Shown here: one piece after another, positions 1-11,747 of the stretch
Position numbering within the stretch: the stretch's first letter is position 1
Layout: the number at the start of each line of letters is the position of its first letter
Assembly (NCBI GenBank): GCA_022818135.1
Contig: JAFMSR010000016.1
Location: 9,548,822 to 9,612,821 of the forward strand
Reading direction: 5' to 3'
Origin: Saxidomus purpurata
Taxonomy: Eukaryota > Mollusca > Bivalvia > Venerida > Veneridae
DNA length: 64,000 bases
Notes under the pieces: generated by a model
Databases searched by the model: none
Seen by the model: only the letters and a program-made list of their open reading frames with translations
Told to the model about the DNA's origin: nothing
Program-made: the position numbers and the translations under genes

Positions 1-949
1 AGTCACGATTGGGCGTACTTGTGTGTATTTTGATGATAATATTGTAACAAAATCACAAACAGAAGCAACACTGGTGGAAGAACAAACAAACAACCTAGCG
101 ATGCCATGTTGTTTGCGCAAACATTTCCTAAAAGCCAACATTTCAGCAGGTCACTAGTCATCGGCAATTTGTTTATTTTGCCCGCGAAAACTAACAGGAC
201 AAAAAACGCAACAAACATCTTTAGTTTGCCTTTTTCAGATTTTTCCGCACGCGAAAAACGGGCCCAGTTTTTGACCCCCCCCCCAGGGGAATCCAAACAC
301 ATGTGAGACAGTCACCATGTGTAATTCAAATCAGGTATTTAAAAGAGAGACACCCTATTATTATGTAAAATTTAAATTTCAAGTTCAGTACACATCATTT
401 ATACATATACTCAACCTAAAGGTAGATAGAACGCAATTACAATCAGCGAAATAAGACATGTTGCAGTTAAAACAATGTCAAGTTGGGTGGTAGCGGTAGA
501 TAGCGGTCGCTGTTGGGTATTTTGTTATAAAAGTAGGCATTTTTCGAAAAACGCAAGTACATGTATTTTACGTACATTTAGTCCGTTTTACATATTTGGA
601 GATGACTACTAGTTGTAAGACATGAGCCTTTAAACGAAAGCTGATTCTGACATATTAATTAAGATCCTCAAACTACTTCCGGTATTCTTCTCGGTCAAAC
701 CATTCTCTGTGAAACTCTTTTGGAAATTTAACATTTCAGGTTTGTTCAATTGAGAAATTCCAGTGGGGAGATAGTTTTCATTACAAACAAGGATGTGCTC
801 ACCCCGTTTTCTTTTCACATTTTGCATGTGATGTTCATATGATAGCTTCTTGTAGAATGATTGGTCACATGAAACACAATATTCATATTCGCATTTTTAT
901 AACAAAACTTAGGAGAAAATATCTGTAATTAAATATGTGGCATTTTCGT
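1..949. other. non-coding stretch, no supported gene
   Basis: AT-rich sequence with no domain I recognise. A minus-strand open frame (3-302, 99 codons) has a hydrophobic N-terminal part and a second hydrophobic segment near the C-terminus. It has no recognisable family, start context or supporting splice sites, so I treat it as chance. A C-rich tract sits near 276-286. Confidence 0.5.
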
Positions 950-1745
950 ATCAATCTTCGATTAAATTTGTTTGATTTAACATCTCAATGTATTTTAATT
1001 CTCTTAAAGAAATATTGCTCATTGGGTAATATTCGCAATGTCAATCTTCGATTAAATTTGTTTGATTTAACATCTCAGAAAGATTATTTTAAATAGTTTT
1101 ACTATTAAAGAAATATCTTGCGAATTTCAAATGGGTAAATACTTCGGTCAATCTTCGATTAAATTTTCACGCGAATATTACCCAGTTTGATTTAACATCA
1201 GGTCATGGGGATGTATTTTTGAAATTCTCTTAACGAGAAAAATTGCTCACCGGGTTAATATTTTGTGATGCGACGTCAAACTTCGAACGGCCCAGCGGAC
1301 CCCCCGGGGGGGGGGGATATATTTGTCGGTGAGTTAAATTTGTTTGATTTAACATCTTCAATATAACTATTTAGTATTGACTAAAAAGTAAATATTGCTC
1401 ATTGGGCACGAATATTACGTAGTCAATCTTCGATTAAATTTGTTTGGATACTCTTAAAAAACAACTCAAAATAATTTATTGAATATCGCTTAAGACGAGA
1501 CAATATTGTTTAACTCCCGATTGGGTAACATGTATTCGAGTCAATCTTCGATTAAATTTCAGGTTGAAAAAAAAACCATGTGTACACTTCTTGTACATCT
1601 ACATGAAACTTTAACATCTCAATGTATTGTTAGATTCTCTTAAAAGAAATATTGCTCATTGGGCAATATTGCGTCAATCTTCGATTCAAACTTATGTTTG
1701 ATTTAACATCTCAAAGTATTTTAATTCTCTTAAAGACAAGGTATT
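950..1745. repeat. degenerate tandem repeat, basic unit about 90 bp
   Basis: The motif TCAATCTTCGATTAAATT recurs near 951, 1041, 1148, 1422, 1541 and, degraded, near 1270 and 1674. It is usually followed by 'TTTGATTTAACATCTCA' and 'ATTGCTCATTGGG'. The first interval is 90 bp. Later intervals stretch to 107-147 bp through short unrelated insertions, including a C6G11 block at 1300-1316. Either the array has decayed or some insertions are consensus errors from noisy long reads. No coding role is apparent. Confidence 0.75.
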
Positions 1746-4286
1746 GCATCAATGGGTAAAAGTCACGAGGATTTACAGAATTTCGCTATTAATTGCCAAT
1801 GCTAATTCCAAAAGTTTAGCTAAAATATTTGAGATCTGACAAAAGGAATTCATTATCTAAACGTTGATACCGTACGTTTAACTAATAGAAACGGAAATTG
1901 TCCGTTTGCGAATCTTCATTGTAATATGCCTGTTAAGCAAATATTTCTGTCTAGCTGAAAAATCGTTTAACCTTTCGTCACACCTGATGATAATATACCC
2001 AATTTCTTGCGGAACACTTTAACAAGACAATTTTTTAAATGCGAATGATTTTACAAGAATTATTACATATTTGTTTTACCTGCAGTGGACAGTTCTTTGA
2101 ACACTATCACGTAGAAATGAAGGTCTATTCCGATTTGCCTTACTCTAAATTGTTCCGTGACTGCCACAGTGAGCTAATGCAGTGAGCTTTGTTCAGTAAC
2201 TTCACAGTAGAGCTTGCGTGAGCATTCGACAGTGAATAGGTGAGTATATTTGTCGGTGAAATAAACCTTAGGAATGTGACTAATGTACAAGTACTGTGTA
2301 CACATAAATATAAGATATTACGAAAATTAACTTCAGTTAAAAGTTTGCACGACTGGGGTTAGCAAGACAATTATGTGTTTAAATTTAGCATTAGAATGGG
2401 GGTTGGCGCATATAGAACTTTATATCTGTAAATCGGCCAATTATGAAGATAAACTCTTAAGTTTCTGAAAAGAAAGCAAAATAAAAGTATTATTGAAATA
2501 CTAATACGACTTAAACTACGAGAATATTGCTATTGTTTAGAATTAAGTGATTATTCATTGCATATACTGTACATTATAAGCACTAAATATATTTTTTCAG
2601 CGTTTAGAGAATGACCTAATTATAAAAAGCATATAGAGTAAACTTCTTGTAACAGAGCCACTCTAGCACTGGCAACTTTGAAACACGTCGCAATATCTAG
2701 TAATTGTTAGTATTTTGAAAGTGAGAAAGGAATTACATAGATTATAATTTTACGCGAAATGAGCACTTGTTGGCATTATTGTTTATCGTTACCTTTTTTT
2801 TAAAAATTAAGTGTAAGAGCTATTGTGCACATTTTGACGAACACGAAAATAGGTTATATATGTAACGAGTTCCATAATTATAACAGATAATTCAAAATAA
2901 CTACTACAACACAAAAGTGTTGTATTATAAAATCAAAAATTGACAAGGAAGTACACCATACCGGGATTATCATCATAACAAATGGTGTACTCCGAGACTA
3001 TTGACAATGATAAGTTTACAACTAGAAATTATGTTTTTTGATATGTCTAAAGGAACATCATGGATATCACACTCTTATCTGTATACCGTACAAATTAAAT
3101 ATACGCACGTAGTACGAATTTTGCCAGAAGCATATTTAAAGGAGCATAGTACTGTAGTTATAAAGGTGAAAAAATAACTATCATTTTCAACGAGGTAGTA
3201 GAGGTATGTTGACCATGTAAGCACCCACAATGCGTTTACTGTGAACATATTTGAAATATCATAGTAATTTACCAGATGTTATTTTCAGCGGCTATTAGAC
3301 CTTCCATAATAACGTTGGAGCGACAAATTTTGCTTGTGGAATACGTCGTGAATAAAATTGATTACAGTATTTACAAATTATGTACCAGACTATAGTGACT
3401 TTACAAGAAAAAGTCTGCACATAGACTTTGCGGAAAGTCGTTTAGCCCAAAATTGTTTGTTTTTTACATACAGAGTGCACTTGTTCAGTTGTAGCAAGAA
3501 AATTCAAAGTAAGGATTGAAAAGTCTAAATGTAACACTACTCGCAATTATCGATTACTCACAAAGAAAACTTTAAAACGTTCCTTAATTTTACCGGGAAG
3601 ATTTTATAGTAAGCAAAACATTTTTCACAGTTAGCTTTATGTATCAATGGGTATGTATTTAACAATGGCTTTGTTTAACGTAGTATTTGCACATGTTGTA
3701 GCTTTGTTCTACGTTAGTATTTCTCACAGTGAGGCCTTTGTTCAAAGCGCATTTCACACAGTTGCAAGCTTATCTATGTCCGACTTCAGTTAGTATTAAA
3801 ATCAGTGACTGACCAGCAATGAATGAATTGCTTGTCAGTGAAGTTCTAGCCTCTTTCATAAGTTGGATAGCAAATTGCAAAAGCGATAGGGATATTAAAT
3901 TGAAGAGGCCAACTAAATGTGGAAGAATGATTTCGAGTACAGTTTATCAATAAGATATTGGTTGTCAAGACAAAATATATCTTTTGCTTTCAGTTGAGAG
4001 AATGGGAAACAACAAGTTTATTAAGACAATTAATGAGTTTAGATTTAGGTTTTGCATCTCTTTGCATTGAATATATACGGGGATTTAGAGCATATTTCTA
4101 AAAGACCCTATTATATTTGCTTGATAAATCGGCCATTTATGAAGAGAGAACATCGCAGGAATTCCACCTCCTGCGTTTCTGAAAGGATAGGCATTTAAAA
4201 GCATTATTACGGTACTTTAACTTGCTCTCAAATGATCTTTTCCAGAGATCACGCACAAACAACACTCACATCACTTTACTCACAGA
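1746..4286. other. non-coding AT-rich stretch
   Basis: No exon with recognisable domains is visible on either strand. Small hairpins occur, for example AGTACACCAT at 2950-2959 with its complement at 2982-2991. Sequence near 2435-2500 resembles 4125-4200 ('AAATCGGCCA', 'TTTCTGAAA'), suggesting an old dispersed repeat. Confidence 0.5.
3605..3775. repeat. 33-bp degenerate minisatellite, about 4 copies
   Basis: Units beginning GCTTTGTT or GCCTTTGTT start at 3668, 3701 and 3734, exactly 33 bp apart. A more diverged unit starts near 3634. Each carries 'AGTATTT' or 'CATTTC' followed by 'CACA'. Confidence 0.5.
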
Positions 4287-4500
4287 ACGCCTCCCTCCGT
4301 GGTCGAGATATGAGGGTCGCTGACTTGAAATCACTGTAACACCTCATTGATTGAAAGTCATTGGTTCAAGAATAATTACCGAAATGCTTTCCGTTTATGT
4401 GGGAAACGGTTGGCAATTTGTTGCTGATGATAGTCGAGTCTTAATTAACTGGCGCTACCAGGAAACGATGGCTACCTACACTTCCTGCCTAGTCACAAAA
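4287..4500 (+). mobile_element. tRNA-derived SINE, diverged copy
   Basis: A polymerase III A-box-like segment, TGGTCGAGATATGAGG, begins near 4310. It is followed by a Ser-tRNA-like 'GTCGCTGACTTGAAATCAC' and a B-box-like GGTTCAAGAA at about 4362. The B box is degenerate (consensus GGTTCRANNCC) and the spacer is mutated, so the copy is probably dead. Ends are approximate. Confidence 0.55.
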
Positions 4501-4808
4501 TGACTTTGATAATTCACGATTGTAGAAACTGGCGTTCAAGTGCTAATAAACAAACACACATATTAGTTTTACAAAATAAAATACATGCTTAACAAACAAT
4601 CCGTGACGGTCACGAACAGAACTTAAAAGACCATTAGTCATCTCTATGACTTATACGTTTTAGCTGAGAAGGACAATTTACATTTAACTCTATTCATCAT
4701 GTGCTTTAATTTCTATGAAGTGGTACGCAATTGGATTTCAAATCCCTATATCCAAGTGCTAAAACTACGATCAATTATCATGATTTTCATCAGTTATGAA
4801 AAAAATGC

Positions 4809-5323
4809 TACACTCAACAACTTTAAAAACGCACCACTATTTGAATTTCAATATTTCGGTTTAAACCCGTCAAATGTAAAATGAAACAATAAATATCATC
4901 TTTGTACAAGGTAAGCTAACTATTCCAACAGTTTGCTCTCATATTTTGTCATTTACTCACTCTGCAATTTTTACCATTTTTGGCATGTGCTGCACGAGAA
5001 AATCGGGCAATGGTCCTATTTCAACAACTTTAAAAACGCACCAGTCATATTTTGATGATTGTAACACTGAATATGATAAAATATTTTCATGAAATTTGGA
5101 ACAAATAATAAACAATTTCATAGACATCATCTGTAGGATGTAGGCGTCGGTGCACAGCATGTCTTGCAGCTAATGAGTTATACACACGATATTGACTTTT
5201 GTAAACTCACTGTTTTCACCTAGTGACTTTGTAAGTGTCGTAAAATACGTAAATTGTTATCTATTAAAATGAAATCCCTACCATCAAAACATGACTGGTG
5301 CGTTTTTAAAGTTGTTGAGTGTA
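4809..5323. mobile_element. Tc1/mariner-type MITE with perfect 28-bp TIRs
   Basis: The left end (4809-4836, starting TACACTCAACAACTTT) and the right end (5296-5323) are perfect reverse complements over 28 bp, including flanking TA dinucleotides that fit a TA target-site duplication. A third copy of the terminal motif lies inside at 5021-5057 and pairs with the right end over an even longer arm. The element is therefore nested or internally rearranged. No transposase reading frame is visible in the roughly 0.5 kb, so it is non-autonomous. TIRs plus TA suggest the Tc1/mariner superfamily; that assignment is inference. Confidence 0.7.
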
Positions 5324-5329
5324 TATGAG

Positions 5330-8300
5330 TATACATCTTGTGTCGTACTTAATTCTGAGATTATTTTTCTGAACCTGTTAAAGTCTTTGAGTGGTCATAC
5401 TAGAATATTATAAGGCCAAAATCATGCTCTTTCCAGTCTCTTCCCCTAAAACATAAAATAGGATCGCTTATTCAGCATTTTTATTTACTTATTTCGTTTG
5501 CATTTGTTGCTCTAAAACAATCGAAAATTGTTCTTTTATGACTTTTTTATCGAAGAGTTTTGAGTTCAAGTTCAATCGGGAGTCCAGAAACACACATACT
5601 TATTTCTGTTTGTGCCTTAATGTTCGACACAAACCTCTCAACTCAATCGCAAACACACATTTAAGCGAAATACCGAATGCAAAAAAAAGCATGGTTATTT
5701 TGCAGTATAATTTTCTTTTCCGTTTAATTCTTTTTCTTGCCAAGTGATTTATTCAGTTTTGAACGCACCTGAACTACAAAAAAAATGTATTTACCTACTC
5801 TTAGGTTCTCAAAGTGGGGTATATTAACAGAAAGAATGAAAAGAAACATTTCATTGGTTCGAATATTTATCAGACTTATTTAAATAAAATGTCACATTTA
5901 TCAGCCCCATTACTTAATACGCTTAAATAAAATCTGGATTGATTTTACTTGTATCTTGATAAATGTTGCAAAAGTACAAACAAGATTTCAAGTAGACTGC
6001 ACTTAAAACAAATACATGTTGTGTTCATTCTCAACGTCATTCTGCAGAGGACACTTCAACTTATCTAAATTGGTCGTAGAGTAGTGGTTTGCATATTTCA
6101 AAGGCGGGATTTTAAAACTAAATCCTGAAGCAATGTATTGAGCTTTACAAGCCTGTAACAGAAATAGCAGCAGAAATAGCAGCACCGATGCTAAAGTAAA
6201 CGGCATGTTAAACATACACATAAACATGACAGGGTAGCGGCAATGGTCAAAAGTAAATGTATAAGACTGTTACACCTATATTTGCCCTTTGGCCAAGGTA
6301 ATCGGTGCTTTAAAAAAACAATAGACATGTCTTTTTTTGCTTTGAAAACATTTCTTGGTATTCCTACTGTATGAAATATTTAGCCAACGTAAAAGTGACT
6401 TGTAATGGGAATTATATGTACCATCAAAATTTAATATTGAGTAAGCAAAAATGTCATTTAAAGCTGTTTTAAAGCTTAGTTTACTGCAATATCCTACGAA
6501 CATTGCACAGAAACAATATAATTACATTGAAGCAATTGATAACACATTTTCTTCTTTAGCAATTACAGCGTTTGATCTTGATTAAGTTTAAACAGAAATC
6601 ATAAAAAAACAATATTTCACTCCACTTCACCTTTTGCAGACATGATCATTTCTCAGACTTATTCACAGTAGTGCCTGGTATTGAATCATGTTAATGATTA
6701 AAGCATATTTTACGACGTCTTTATTTTGACCTTGAAAGACGGGAATAGACTTCTTGAGAAAGAAGCTTCTCCCGGGGCTCTCGCCATGATACTTTATTTG
6801 AAACCTAGCGACGACATGGCTACAAATCACCGATGTTTGGCTTATTGTGTTTTTACTTTGATTTTTTTATATTAACGACATGGCCATGTCACATAAAACA
6901 TTCAAGTTTAATCTTTAAGTTTCCTACGATGTAATCCTTTGAATAAACACCTCATTGAACTGCTAACAAAGAGCTTGATTTCTTTGTAGTATACACATAA
7001 CAGTATATGTTTACAATATACCTACATGCATGATAATGACCTCTAGAAGTTAGCTTCAAAGGTTAATTTACAGTTTCTTTATATTTCTTTCACCATTATA
7101 GTAAAAGCAAAGTTGCTTCTTACTAATATGTTTACTTACTAATTAATAAACGTGTACTTACCAACTCAGGGTAAAAGTTCCGACTGATATCGACTACATT
7201 TTCTCGCTCCACCCATTTAAGATGAACTATTGGGGAATATCATGGTCTAGCCGGTTTCATAACGCCATACAACAACAAACAACAACAACAATTTGTATTA
7301 AGCATTACAATGCTTCTTGCTACAATTTCACAAACAATTGGTTACAGTGTAGAAGTATGGTCTCTCAATGAGAGGAGCTTGAAGAAGTTTAAAAAAGAGA
7401 GGCTATAACGATTTTTATAATCTTGACTCAAGTCCTAAAGGAGTATAGTTATATATAGAAAGTTAGGTTTTAGAAATACACGCAAAAACATAGAAATTTT
7501 TTTTTTTAAATAAACTTTGTGTTACATTTTCCCATGAAGAAAGGACACGTTAAGCGAGAGTTTAAGCAATTATTCAGGCTAAACAATGCTGTTAATTTCT
7601 TATTATATTAATTTGCTAGGTCTTTATATAACCTGATATTCTCTCTACCACTTTCTTAGGACACTAGCGCGTGATTTGTAGCACACTGTTCCACTAAATA
7701 ACTTCATGATAAATTTTGAATTTGATACTGCCCGACCTTTCAAAATGTTAAGTGTAATACAATAGGCTGTTTCAGATGATTCATTTCGTACTATACTCGC
7801 ACTAAATGTCTGCGTGAATTTAGCATGCAGTTGCCTGATCAGCTTGCAACTGGCATCCGATTCCACGGTCAAGCTGTAAATTCGACTAACCGCACGAATC
7901 GCCAACCGGCAACTGGCACCCAGATGCCAATTGCCAAAACTCGCAAAGCGTCAATTGGCTATCACTGACACCTTTTAGATTGCCTTGAAAGTTAAAAATA
8001 TACTGAGTAAAGAGACTTTATGATTAACTTGCACAACTAAGAAGTACCGATAGTGAACATTTCAAATAGATGGACAAATGGATGGACGGCGTTAAGAAAA
8101 CGATTAATCTCTCGTAAATGTATATTTTAAACTGTTATTACCTGACAAGACACCATTACAATTCCTTACTTTGATTTTCATGCTAAAAAGAAGTTCCTAT
8201 CAAAAATAAACCAACACTTCAAAATAAGATGATTCTCTATTATTTCTTTGTAATAAAAAACTATTTAGTGCATGCACATCTGTCAGCCTATTCAGTTGGA

Positions 8301-8400
8301 AACCGGAAGCGAGCTTCAGAACTCAACTGACAATACGGCTTTAACTCCCGATCGTCAACTAACAAGAGTCAACCAGAAGCCAATTCACTTACTACTAACA
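5330..8400. other. non-coding stretch
   Basis: AT-rich sequence without recognisable exons, apart from the candidate small secreted ORF at 6003-6206 on the minus strand. An (ACA)n-type microsatellite lies near 7268-7291. A short segment around 7860-7960 is rich in repeated 'GCCAATTG' and 'AACTGGCA' words. Confidence 0.5.
6003..6206 (-). CDS. candidate small secreted peptide (67 aa), unproven
   Basis: I do not recognise a family. The minus-strand frame starting at 6206 has an A at position -3 and encodes a classical signal-peptide-like start: MPF, then a Leu-rich hydrophobic core (residues about 4-18), then a small polar region ending A-C-K-A-Q, a plausible signal-peptidase site. About 44 residues follow, with one cysteine in the putative mature part. 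An upstream in-frame ATG at 6227 would add seven residues. The frame could instead be a first exon of a minus-strand gene. There is no homology, transcript or clear promoter, so it may be chance. Confidence 0.2.
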   Translation of the reverse strand: MPFTLASVLLFLLLFLLQACKAQYIASGFSFKIPPLKYANHYSTTNLDKLKCPLQNDVENEHNMYLF

Positions 8401-8409
8401 ATTTTCAAA

Positions 8410-8449
<40 letters not shown>

Positions 8450-8545
8450 TTTTTTTTTTTTTTTTTTTTGTGGGTTTTTTGGGTTTGTGGGGGGGGGGGG
8501 GGGGGGTGGGGGTTGGGTGGGTTTGTTGGTTTGGGTGGTGTTATA
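8410..8545. repeat. G38/T22 homopolymers and G/T-only tract
   Basis: An uninterrupted run of 38 G (8410-8447) is followed by 22 T (8448-8469), then about 70 bp composed almost only of G and T with several GGG runs and one G18-class run. The tract has strong potential for G-quadruplex formation on the + strand. Run lengths this extreme are also a common place for sequencing or assembly error. Confidence 0.85.
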
Positions 8546-10175
8546 TAATTATAATATATTTGTGACACAAGTCGAATTTACATCTGATTTTAGTATATTT
8601 GCATCTGACTGCCATTTGCCAGTTTACGATTCGTGGGTTCAATCTGCAAATTAACTAATTATTCATCAATCGTGACACAAGACGAATTGGTAGTCGAGAA
8701 ACAGCCCTATTTGAGACTGTATTCGTGTGTATTATGCCGTCTTGATATATTTTACTTCTGGGACAAGTTGTCGTTTTAAAAAGCCATATCAGTAATCACG
8801 TCTTTGCCATATCTTTACCAATGTTTGCCAATGTATGTACACGGTAGACGAGCCTAGGTGCACGTATACCCTTCTTATATATAATTCTCGTTTCTTTCGC
8901 GCTGACTTTAGTTCTTTAAGTTAAGTCTTCGGCAATGCACACCTCATTTATGTGTGGTGCGCTCAAACAACTGTGAATTAACTTAAAGGAAAAATGATGA
9001 CCAGAATTATTGCGTTCGTGGTTATATTAATGCGAAAGGAAGGAAAAAAAAAAAAAACGGGGCAACCCCGACCCCCCCCCCCCCCCCAAATACAACAACG
9101 ATAACAACAACGGAAATAACCTCAGTTATTTCCGCTGGTATGTTTCTTTTTCATATTATTTTAAACTTGTTGAATTGTTAAATTGATCTGAGACAGACAC
9201 AAACAACTTTTATACTTTGAGTATCACATACGGGTATACACACGATCTACATGAAAGAAAAACGTTGCAGGTCAGATTTAACATGCAAGGTGGTGGACTA
9301 GTAAAATATTTGTTTTGATTGAGTCGTTAAATTCTCATATCAATAAATAGTTGAATTTTTTTTTTTCAAAAAATCTGCTTAATAAAACCTGAAAAAGATA
9401 AAAAAAAAAATGTTCTGTTAACTGATTTAAAGGTACAGTATCAAAGTGTCAAAATTTTCAAAGGTCAGCACATATCTTGAAATATGTCATAAAATCATGA
9501 CGATTGGCAAGCAATGTTTTCTCACATTTCTAGCATCCGCAGTTAAATATTTTACAAAGGTATATTGTAAATTAAAAGTTCTGGGTGGTCTTTTTACTAT
9601 TTTGCTGAAAACAGTATAACAATTTAATGTTTATATCTCTGCAGTCTTGCAAAAGTGGCACTTCATTCTTGCCAAAGTCACCATTATATAAGATGCAGTA
9701 CTGAAGCACTAAATAATCTTAGATGCCACCTAACTCAGTTTTGAATAGTATAGATCTATCATTGACTTATATCACTAATGATTATAAACATCATCTGCTT
9801 ATAGTTGCCCATAATTCTTATTTAATTATCATTAGTAACTCAGTACTCACCATAATAACTCATCAATTTCCCCAAAGACTAGAGGCCGCTAGTTTGGTTT
9901 ACAAGGGTTATCGTCCCACGGTTAGTTGCTCCAACCAAAACAAAGATAATAAACAAAAGTCCAATCAGGCCTAAGACTGGAATATAAAACATCGGTATGA
10001 TTATTATACATGTGTACCACGTGATATTTTTAGTCAGATTAAGACGATGAGAGATAACAAGATATTTAAGTTTTACCATATCCTGTTAAGATAAGCCAAA
10101 ATCAATATGATAATAAAAACTATGTAAATCATCGAATAACTAAGATTAGCCAAATTTCTCTGTTTTCCCCAGATA
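8546..10175. other. non-coding stretch with low-complexity tracts
   Basis: No recognisable exons. A14 at about 9042-9057, then GGGGCAACCCCG and a C16-class run (about 9073-9088), form a low-complexity patch. Open frames at 9723-9974 (+) and 9879-10079 (-) overlap each other and show no domain. Confidence 0.5.
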
Positions 10176-10177
10176 TA

Positions 10178-10250
10178 TACATTTAACTCTGCATATAACG
10201 ACTCCGGATGTAACGAAATTCCGAATAAAAGAACAAACTTTCTGGACCCT
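10178..10250. mobile_element. fragment of pogo/Tigger-like MITE
   Basis: The segment 'CATATAACGACTCCGGATGT' and its flanks resemble the left half of the better-preserved element at 60923-61099 ('ATATAACGACCCCGGATATA'). No matching right end was found here, so it is only a fragment. Confidence 0.35.
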
Positions 10251-10261
10251 CTTTTTATTAT

Positions 10262-10600
10262 TTCTTTCATATCATAATAATAATAATGATAAATTCTTTA
10301 TTTCATGAAGGTAAACACATTAAGTGAAAGTACATACATTACATTACATTAATTTATAATGTGTCCTTTAAACAGCAAATGAAACAATGAAAGAAGAAAG
10401 AAAATTAATAGAAGAAAAAGGCACATATATCAATCATTCTAAAACATACGCTAAATAACACATACCTGACAAACAGTCTAAGATTAATGAAATAGTATTT
10501 ATGGTAACAATACGATTAAAAGTAAAAATCTAAAACATTAACATACATAGTGTTCGTGTCATACAGACATGTATCATATATTTAACACATTAATCTGACT
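10262..10600 (-). mobile_element. possible 3' end of a minus-strand retroposon
   Basis: Read on the minus strand the segment ends in AATAAAGAATTT followed by a short (TTA)n-like microsatellite near 10273-10288. That is the usual look of a LINE or SINE 3' tail. No protein similarity is visible in the remaining 300 bp. Borders and family are uncertain. Confidence 0.3.
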
Positions 10601-10610
10601 ATATAAGATT

Positions 10611-11722
10611 TCAAATGGATAAAGGTAATATGGTAGGGATGGTACTGCTTGATCTCAATAAGGCCTTTGACACTGTTGTTCACAGTATTCTATTGATGAA
10701 ACTTGAACCCTTTGGCTAAGTGAAGATGCCGTCAGATAATGTTGGTCATACTTATGTGATAGACATCAACTGGTTGCTGTATCTGGTACATCATCTTCTC
10801 TCTCTAGTATCACATGTGGTGTCCCCCAAGGGTTCAAACTTGGACCTCTTTTATTTTAAATCTACGTCAATGACATGTTAGCAGTGGTAAAAAATAAATT
10901 ACTTTTATATGCTGATAATTCTGGCATATTGGTGATAAAAGTAAAAACCAGATTGAAACTGTGTTAACCAGTGAACTGGAAACAGTCAACGAATGGCTTA
11001 TTTGTAACAATTTATCTTTGCATCTAGGCAAAATAGAGTCCATTTTGTTTGGCTCAAAACCTAAATAACGTCTCAATGCGGTATGGAAATATCATTTAAT
11101 GGCAAGATTATTAATGCTGTCCATTCAGTTAAATATCTTGGCGCCACTTTGGACCAAAGCCTGTCTGGTGAGCCTATTGCAAGGTCAGTAATTAGTAAAG
11201 CCAACGCTAGGTTAAAGTTCCTGCATAGAAAACGTGATTTTCTAACACAACATACAAGAAAGCTATTGGTTACATCCCTCATCCAGTGCCACTTTGATTA
11301 TGCCTGTTCTTTTTGGTACCAAAGTTTGACACAGTTGTTAAAAAGTAGACTTCAAACAACCCAAACCAAATCAATGAGATTCGTCTTGAATATGGATTCT
11401 ATGCCTCATGTTGGTCCAGGCCAGTTCAGGTATTTAAAGTGCTTACCAGTTGAAAAACGGGTTAACCAAATTATTTTGGGTCATGTTTTCAAAGTTAAGT
11501 CAGGCATAGCTCCAGATTACCTGGGAGAACATTTTAATCCTGTACACTCATTACACACTTGTTGTACAAGGTTAAGGGTAACTTCTTGTCCCAATCATGA
11601 TCATCCATCCAGGTTAAAGTTTAATGACAGTGGTTGTTTTTGTATTCCCAAGGTGAAGGGATTTGTAAAAAGTATTTTGCTTATCAGGGGTGTATCCTTT
11701 GGAATAACTTGCCACAATTGAC
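10611..11722 (+). pseudogene. LINE (non-LTR retrotransposon) reverse transcriptase, broken, 3' half
   Basis: The + strand encodes decayed reverse-transcriptase motifs in order: LLDLNKAFDTV (RT motif around 10650), GVPQG near 10819, and YADN in place of the catalytic YADD (about 10908). A long open C-terminal stretch follows at 11083-11721, including VKYLGATLD and the C-terminal sequence typical of Jockey/CR1-type ORF2 proteins. Frame is lost through in-frame stops (for example after EPFG near 10718 and after GPLLF near 10858) and shifts. The RT N-terminus and endonuclease are missing, so this is a 5'-truncated copy. It is inactive and was the longest open frame in the window. Confidence 0.85.
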
Positions 11723-11747
11723 ACGTAATATTACAGTTTTAAGCATT

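Noticed and set aside
3..302. 99-codon minus-strand frame with two hydrophobic stretches
   Set aside because: No family, start context or splice support; the opposite strand is open over most of the same span.
8272..8565. 97-codon frame with poly-Gly and poly-Phe
   Set aside because: It is only the translation of the G38/T22 tract.
11083..11721. 212-codon open frame as a host gene
   Set aside because: It is the C-terminal part of a LINE reverse transcriptase, preceded by stops, shifts and a mutated YADD motif.
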